From positions 94,194,001 through 94,258,000 of the forward strand of contig NC_069362.1 in NCBI RefSeq assembly GCF_021730395.1: DNA of 64,000 nt. The letters are read 5' to 3'. The notes beneath the pieces were generated by a model, which was not told the DNA's origin, did no database searches, and was given only the letters and a program-made list of their open reading frames with translations. The position numbers and the translations under genes were made by a program. Of the stretch, positions 60,201 through 64,000 are shown piece after piece (the stretch's first letter is position 1; the number at the start of each line of letters is the position of its first letter). Source of the stretch: Mercenaria mercenaria. Taxonomy: Eukaryota > Mollusca > Bivalvia > Venerida > Veneridae.

Positions 60201-63200
60201 GCGAAATAGTAGATTTCAATGGATAAAATGCGTAACGGTTTACTTTTCAAATGTGGATTGAACAATGTTTGGAATACACATGTTTCCAAATTCAAAATGG
60301 CTGATTGCAGCAGTCAAACAAAAACTATCAGATCTATTTTAAACCAATGGTATTCAAGTTTAGAAACTTTAGTAAATGTAGAAATTATAAATTGTTTAAA
60401 CATTAACATGAGGGAGTTTGAGAAGTATAACGTAAACACACACTCAAAGTTATTTAGATACATGATAAGGTTTAGAACAAGAAACCATAAATTTGCTGTA
60501 GAAACTGGATCTTGACATGGTGTAGACTTCAGTTTGAGAAAATATACACAATGTAATTCCTCAATAGGTGATGAATTTCATTATCTTTTTCCATGTAGGT
60601 TTTTTGGTAAACAAAGGAAAAAATCTCTCAAAGTGAAATATTATAAAAGACCAAACATTTGTTTTATTGACATGCTTATGAAAGTAAACTGTTATAGCAT
60701 GTCGTAGTATGTTTATTAAAGAAATTGTTGAGCCATTTATGTAATGACCAAATGCTTTTAACAAATGTAGGTTTGTGTATATGTACATGCATGTATATGT
60801 GTGTACATGCGTGTATATGTATGTGTATATGTGTGTACATGTTTGTATATGTAAATATGTGTATGTAAATTGTTAAAATTTAGCCATTTGCAGAAAAATG
60901 AATAAACCGGAAGTGAAAATCTGAATCACTTAGATCCGGTGTGACCTTTCTGGTACATTTATTATCTTAATCCTAGTAGCTCAATATTCTGGCAAGTGAC
61001 CTGAGAAAACAGTAGGTCAACTGCTTATATTTTTTTCTTGCCTTGAATAAATTTACAGTGACTTTATATTGAACTTTCAGATACATTGCCTGGGCAGAGA
61101 TGAATGAAATGTTCTATGTTAAATCTGTACATTCTGCAGAAAGGTCAAGGTTCCATATGGCTGTAAGTACCAACATACAGAAATGTTAATTATGTTATTC
61201 TTGCATACTGGACAGAAGTTTATCTGTATTTTCACTGTTGCTGGAAAAACTGATCTTACACTGTGTATGTAGGATGTCACATGCTGCAGATAGTCTTATT
61301 TTGATTTAATGTCTAAGTTTATTAAATGAATATACAGTTGAAACTTGGTATCTCAAATTCCAAGGGATTGAGTGTTTTACTTCGAGGTAACCTGCTGTTA
61401 TCACACCTTCTTAAAATGTACGAGGTATTGTCATGACATTACTGGTCATCAGTGTCGGCATGGATGTTGGTTAAGTTTTTTGTTTTGGTCAGTTTGTTTT
61501 TTTCCGAAAACTATAAAAGCCAAAGATTTAAACTTGCACACTTGTTTATAATCATCAGCTAAGTAAGTAGACAAAGAAACTATGACATGCATTTTTGTCA
61601 GAATTATGTCCCATTATATACTTAGAAAATTGGAATTTCTTGGTTCTTTTTTTTGCTGAACTTTATTCAGGGTGAGCTATAAGTATAGGCATATGGTCTG
61701 TCATCCGTTGGCAACATTTTAACTTAAACATATCTCCTCCTAAACTGCTGGTCAGAATTAAATCAAACTTTGTCTGTAGCAGCTTGGCAAGGTTCTCTAT
61801 TACAGCCCTATATCAGATGATGCAAAAGGAAATGATATCGGTATGATCAAATAAACTGACATTCCCACACATTTCATGGGCATTTAATGTTAATGTTGAT
61901 TGACTATGTTTTCATTTTTTTAAAATCTTTTTATACATTTTATGATAGAATAGTGCTACCATATGTTTATTTCGTGTTATAACCTCTGCCATATTTTAAA
62001 GGATTGGTAGGTGCCAGAGCCCATTAGGGTAAGGGTACCAGTATATCCCTACATAGGAGACATTTTGCATGCCATGTTAACCAGCTTGCTTTTATTCAAA
62101 GGGGATCTTTTTAACAAGCTTTAGATTGATGTACTTACTTCTATGCATGTATATGTTATGCTGTACATTTTATTTTCAGACTGGAATATCAATGAATATT
62201 GCTATAGTGATTGCAGCATTTTCAGCATTTCCTTTGAAATATGTTGGAATGTTGGAAGTTGATAGACGAGTAAGTTACAGTCTAAATACAGTGTTCACTA
62301 CTGCTTGACTCACCTGTTCTGTAATATGGACTTTCATTGATCTCTGTTCAAATATAACACAGTACTGTTAATATCATACATCGTAAGAAATGACTCAAAA
62401 GATTGATTTTTAAGAAATTGAATTTAGCCAGCTGGCTCATGGAAGGATGGTGGTTTTACCAGGTGCCCTTTTGTACCTGAAATATTATCCAGGAGGCATC
62501 TAGTCTTTCTCAACCATGAAAACCTCGAAAGTGGTCATAGGACCTATAATTGTGTTCAGATGACATTAAACCCAACAAATAAACAGACATGATATTTCAT
62601 GCCTGATACTGAGTAATCCTTTGGTTCTAGTGACATAACTATACTGTCTGTTTCACTTATTTCAGGTGTTTGGAGCAGGTATTACTAATGCCATACTCAC
62701 CAATGGTATGCTGGTTGTCATGTACATAACCGGACATGTCAGATTCTTCAGTTTTGATCATATTCTTGAAAAGGTATCACAACCTAGTCTTTTCATAGAA
62801 CAACCTGATTCAGTTGTATGTGAATTCATGGTTTTCCACTTTATTTTAAGTGAACAAAACAGTATTTCTTATTGTGTTTTTTCATTGTAAAGTAATTATA
62901 ATGCAAAAAATGAAAATTATTTTACACCTTTGTTACTATATATGGTAATGAAAACGGTGCTGTTTTTGCAGCATTATGAGCATTTTCAAGCCATAATACA
63001 TTTTACCAATATGTGCCTGCTGTAAGTTAGTCATTAGGAAAGATCTGCTTAACTTTTTAATTGTTTTGTTATGTACCAGGCAACAAGGGGTATTATAATG
63101 CCTGCAATTCTGAAAAGCAACATTTTATGTTTCTGTTGATTATATGGCTAAGAACAATAACAGAAAATGTTAGTGATAGAATTCCATAGTCATCGTCTTA

Positions 63201-63826
63201 ACTTTTATCTTCAGGTTGAAGTCTTCAGGCATTTACATAACTTGACATTTTATGATACAGTTAGGACATTTTGCCATTCATATTTTACAGTTTAAGTGTT
63301 TTGAGCACTCACTGGATTCAGCAAACACAGCACAGAACATACACTGGGGTGATATACCTCTAGGTCTACCTATGAACATCAAAATTACAGGTACACTTTT
63401 CTAAATTTAAAGCTGTCACTACATGTTGTTCTTATAAATCAGTAACTTACAATTGTTACCATCTTGTCATATTGTTTCAAGGTCAAAGTTGCATGTTGAG
63501 GTCAACAATCAAATAGAGAATATTTCTGTTCCTTTTTGCCCCTAGCATTCTAATTTATCAGTCTTCCAACACATCTGTGACTGTATATTATTCATCTGTT
63601 TACCCTTCCATATAAAAGAAGCTTTTTTGGAGACAAGTGCAAAAGCAACCTCTAATTTTCTAATATATTACTGTCATCATATATTTAAGAGTGTCCACCA
63701 GCACTGTTTGAAGTACGCTGTGCAGACCAGGATGTACAGATTGGAGGATTTCCCTGGCATTATATCTACTCACCTAGGGGAACATTTGGCATGTTTGAAA
63801 TCACATCTCTCAAGGATCATATTCAG
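50232..63826 (+). CDS. DCAF17: DCAF17 (DDB1- and CUL4-associated factor 17), partial, ten exons visible
   Basis: Exons: 50232-50330, 52404-52465, 52915-52956, 54947-55049, 58494-58633, 61081-61162, 62180-62269, 62666-62773, 63291-63390, 63690-63826. Phases agree throughout, giving 321 codons; the last donor is GTAAAT and the gene runs past the right edge. Vertebrate DCAF17 has about 520 residues. Matches run in order: MVKTLICK, GRLFSDNYREC, YRMPRSDN with KLEDALIYKC, LIALKAREMGESLVQYDLNT, GQLIREIYL, FKYIAWAE, PLKYVGMLEVDRRVFG, NGMLVVMYITGHVRFFSF, PLGLPMNIKITECPPALFEV and DVQIGGFPWHYIYSPRG. The start at 50232 follows an in-frame stop at 50217. In vertebrates the protein is nuclear/nucleolar and binds DDB1-CUL4; its loss in humans causes Woodhouse-Sakati syndrome. 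Exon 1 is the least certain part. Confidence 0.93.
54139..54487. mobile_element. hAT-like MITE with AATTT target duplication
   Basis: The ends CAGTGGGTTTTTTTCTAGCC and (reverse complement of the right) CAGTGTTTTTTTCCCACC are inverted, continuing into CAATTTGGG on both. AATTT flanks both sides (54134-54138, 54488-54492). The neighbouring unit of the 78-bp array shows the empty site TGTATAATTTATATTTATG. The CAGTG end and 5-bp duplication suggest a hAT relative; it encodes nothing. Confidence 0.75.
54598..54799 (+). mobile_element. piggyBac-like MITE with TTAA target sites, copy 3
   Basis: The left CCCTTACCCTGCC and right GCATGATAAGGG are inverted, flanked by TTAA (54594-54597, 54800-54803). 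It interrupts a 78-bp array unit exactly at ATTAATGGTGG; sister units give the empty site with a single TTAA or its variant. Length 202 bp, without coding capacity. Confidence 0.85.
55229..55380. mobile_element. Palindromic MITE, arms of about 62 bp
   Basis: The left arm starts AAGATTCTTTCACTGGTTGT, the right arm (reverse complement) AAGATTCTATCACCAGTTGT. Both continue through GTGCAGATGGGAATTTCCGG-like sequence to GTAACTGTTTA, with about 87 percent match. The loop is short. It lies in DCAF17 intron 4. Confidence 0.7.
55745..55990 (+). repeat. Fragment of a Helitron-like core with a small palindrome
   Basis: A 12-base-arm palindrome CATCTTACACCC-A-GGGTGTAAGATG (55753-55777) precedes units resembling the outer element at 22314-23762 (AGGTCAAAGGTCA, GGCACAGATGTACCTCATAA, CTAGCTCAAAGGTCAAGG). 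No ends are clear. Confidence 0.45.
56288..56579 (+). mobile_element. Short Helitron-like element (ATGCCCCTGGCATC family)
   Basis: The 5' ATGCCCCTGGCATC and 3' GATGCCACTGGGGGCATC are inverted. A CCGT/TCCG microsatellite lies at 56336-56356. The 3' end is hairpin GCGTTTATTGAACGC, then AGCTCCTTG. It lies in DCAF17 intron 4. Confidence 0.6.
56580..57130 (+). mobile_element. Truncated Helitron-like element with three tandem units
   Basis: The 5' end TATCCCCTGCCGATGAAAGC, a GTCC tract (56634-56646), then three units of about 155 bp (GCAGCCATTTCTCAGTAACT, TGAAACTTGAAATAAACATG, AGAGTTATTGCCCTTGATTT). No 3' hairpin follows. It starts directly after the end of the previous element. Confidence 0.55.
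57234..57282 (+). repeat. Homopolymer pair: 17 C then 32 A
   Basis: An uninterrupted C run followed by an uninterrupted A run. Run lengths are likely to vary between individuals and to be inexact in the assembly. Confidence 0.9.
57670..58095 (+). mobile_element. Helitron-like 3' part with two to three units
   Basis: Units with TTTTGCACCTGGTGTTTTAA, GAGTTATATCCCTTGACTTA and ATATCTCAAAAAGTATTTTACC end at TTCCTATGGACACACATCTAG followed by T, the same closing words as 27617-28819. The 5' end is not resolved. The 82-codon frame at 57938 is inside it. Confidence 0.5.
58887..59882 (+). mobile_element. Helitron-like element (TTATACCCCCAC family) with G19 run
   Basis: The 5' TTATACCCCCACAA pairs with 3' TTGTGGGGGTATTA. 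A run of 19 G (58912-58930) and a GGTC microsatellite (58950-58966) precede about six units of 130-145 bp (GTTTCCGGATGATAACTTG, AGGTCAAAGGTCAAGGTCAC). The 3' end is TAACAACTAG followed by T. It lies in DCAF17 intron 5. Confidence 0.65.
59950..60770 (+). mobile_element. LINE fragment: 3' end of a non-LTR retrotransposon ORF2
   Basis: Three overlapping frames carry the C-terminal region found after the reverse transcriptase in mollusc non-LTR elements. 60069-60149 gives PLSLDIETRLISFW. 60219-60515 gives CGLNNVWNTHVSKF, ILNQWYSSLE and MIRFRTRNHKFAVETGSW-like sequence. About 60540-60650 gives YTQCNSS followed by GDEFHYLFPC and YKRPN. A frameshift near 60219 and a stop near 60514 break the frame, and everything upstream (endonuclease, polymerase) is missing. 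It is a dead 5'-truncated copy. The family is not resolved. Confidence 0.65.
60775..60868. repeat. TATGTG/TACATG microsatellite
   Basis: Alternating purine-pyrimidine run of TATGTGTGTACATG words directly after the LINE fragment, possibly grown from its tail. Confidence 0.75.
61335..61405 (+). mobile_element. Fragment of the CAGTTGAAACT MITE family
   Basis: CAGTTGAAACTTGGTATC after TA, then TCCAAGGGATTGAG, the mirror of the inner sequence of 19181-19353. The right end is missing. Confidence 0.45.
61438..61820 (+). repeat. Decayed pieces of two Helitron-like cores
   Basis: 61438-61650 resembles the TAGCTCATC family (GTTAAGTTTTTTGTTTTGGTC, ACTTAGAAAATTGGAATTTC). 61660-61810 resembles the old array at 10617 (GTATAGGCATATGGTCTGTC, CTGTAGCAGCTTGGCAAGGT). 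Both lie in DCAF17 intron 6 and are strongly diverged. Confidence 0.45.
62427..62582 (+). mobile_element. SINE-like repeat ending ATTAAACCCAACAAA, copy 2
   Basis: AGCCAGCTGGCTCATGGAAG, CCAGGTGCCCTTTTGTACCT and GACATTAAACCCAACAAA occur in the same order and spacing as at 17834-18008. It lies in DCAF17 intron 7. Confidence 0.55.
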
Positions 63827-64000
63827 GTAAATGGTAAAACATCTTCTGTTTTGGAATTTGTTTCCAAACACCAATTGCTGCTAATTTGATTGCATTATGA
63901 TTTAATATATATGAATCATATCAAAACAGGATATATGTGATTTTATTGTATACCTATATAACTTCTGTAAAAATCAGCTTGTATTTCACAGTTAAATACG

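Overview
The window is animal nuclear DNA, most likely from a bivalve mollusc, probably a venerid-type clam. Three lines of evidence point there. The genes are intron-rich animal genes with GT-AG introns. There is a C1q-domain secreted protein of the kind greatly expanded in bivalves. The introns and spacers are full of tRNA-derived SINEs and short elements with a GTCC microsatellite, 140-160 bp internal tandem repeats and a hairpin at the 3' end. The species is inference; the gene identities rest on exon-by-exon translation.

Layout. 1-5054: a SINE, then AT-rich sequence with no recognised gene. 5055-6525 (minus): a three-exon UBALD gene (UBA-like domain). 6526-7074: a head-to-head promoter holding a perfect CRE. 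7075-30768 (plus): the single MGRN1/RNF157-type E3 ubiquitin ligase in 14 coding exons, 652 residues, with introns full of mobile elements. 30782-39700: spacer with a 2.6 kb tandem-repeat element and several MITEs. 39847-40668 (plus): an intronless membrane protein resembling transmembrane and death domain protein 1, preceded by three perfect CRE palindromes. 41179-43591: a 2.4 kb inverted-repeat element with TA target sites that contains a nested hAT-like element. 45613-46760 (plus): a two-exon secreted coiled-coil plus C1q protein. 46857-49812: foldback repeats, a CpG-rich minisatellite, a near-perfect hairpin and a SINE. 50232 to beyond the right edge (plus): DCAF17, a CUL4-DDB1 substrate-receptor candidate, ten exons visible.

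Function. Three of the five genes touch ubiquitin: UBALD (UBA-like), MGRN1 (RING E3) and DCAF17 (DDB1-CUL4 associated). The sequence alone does not show that this clustering is meaningful. UBALD and MGRN1 share an upstream region of about 550 bp and may be co-regulated.

Most interesting signal. In two unrelated genes, the intron just upstream of a conserved exon is a tandem array whose repeat unit contains that exon's own 3' splice site and first exon bases. In DCAF17 the real exon 4 sits in register as the last unit of a 78-bp-period array (13 decayed units, 53371-54946). In MGRN1 the acceptor of the RING exon 8 ends an array of 40-47 bp units (22170-24028). Later insertions in both arrays leave empty-site evidence for the transposon target duplications.
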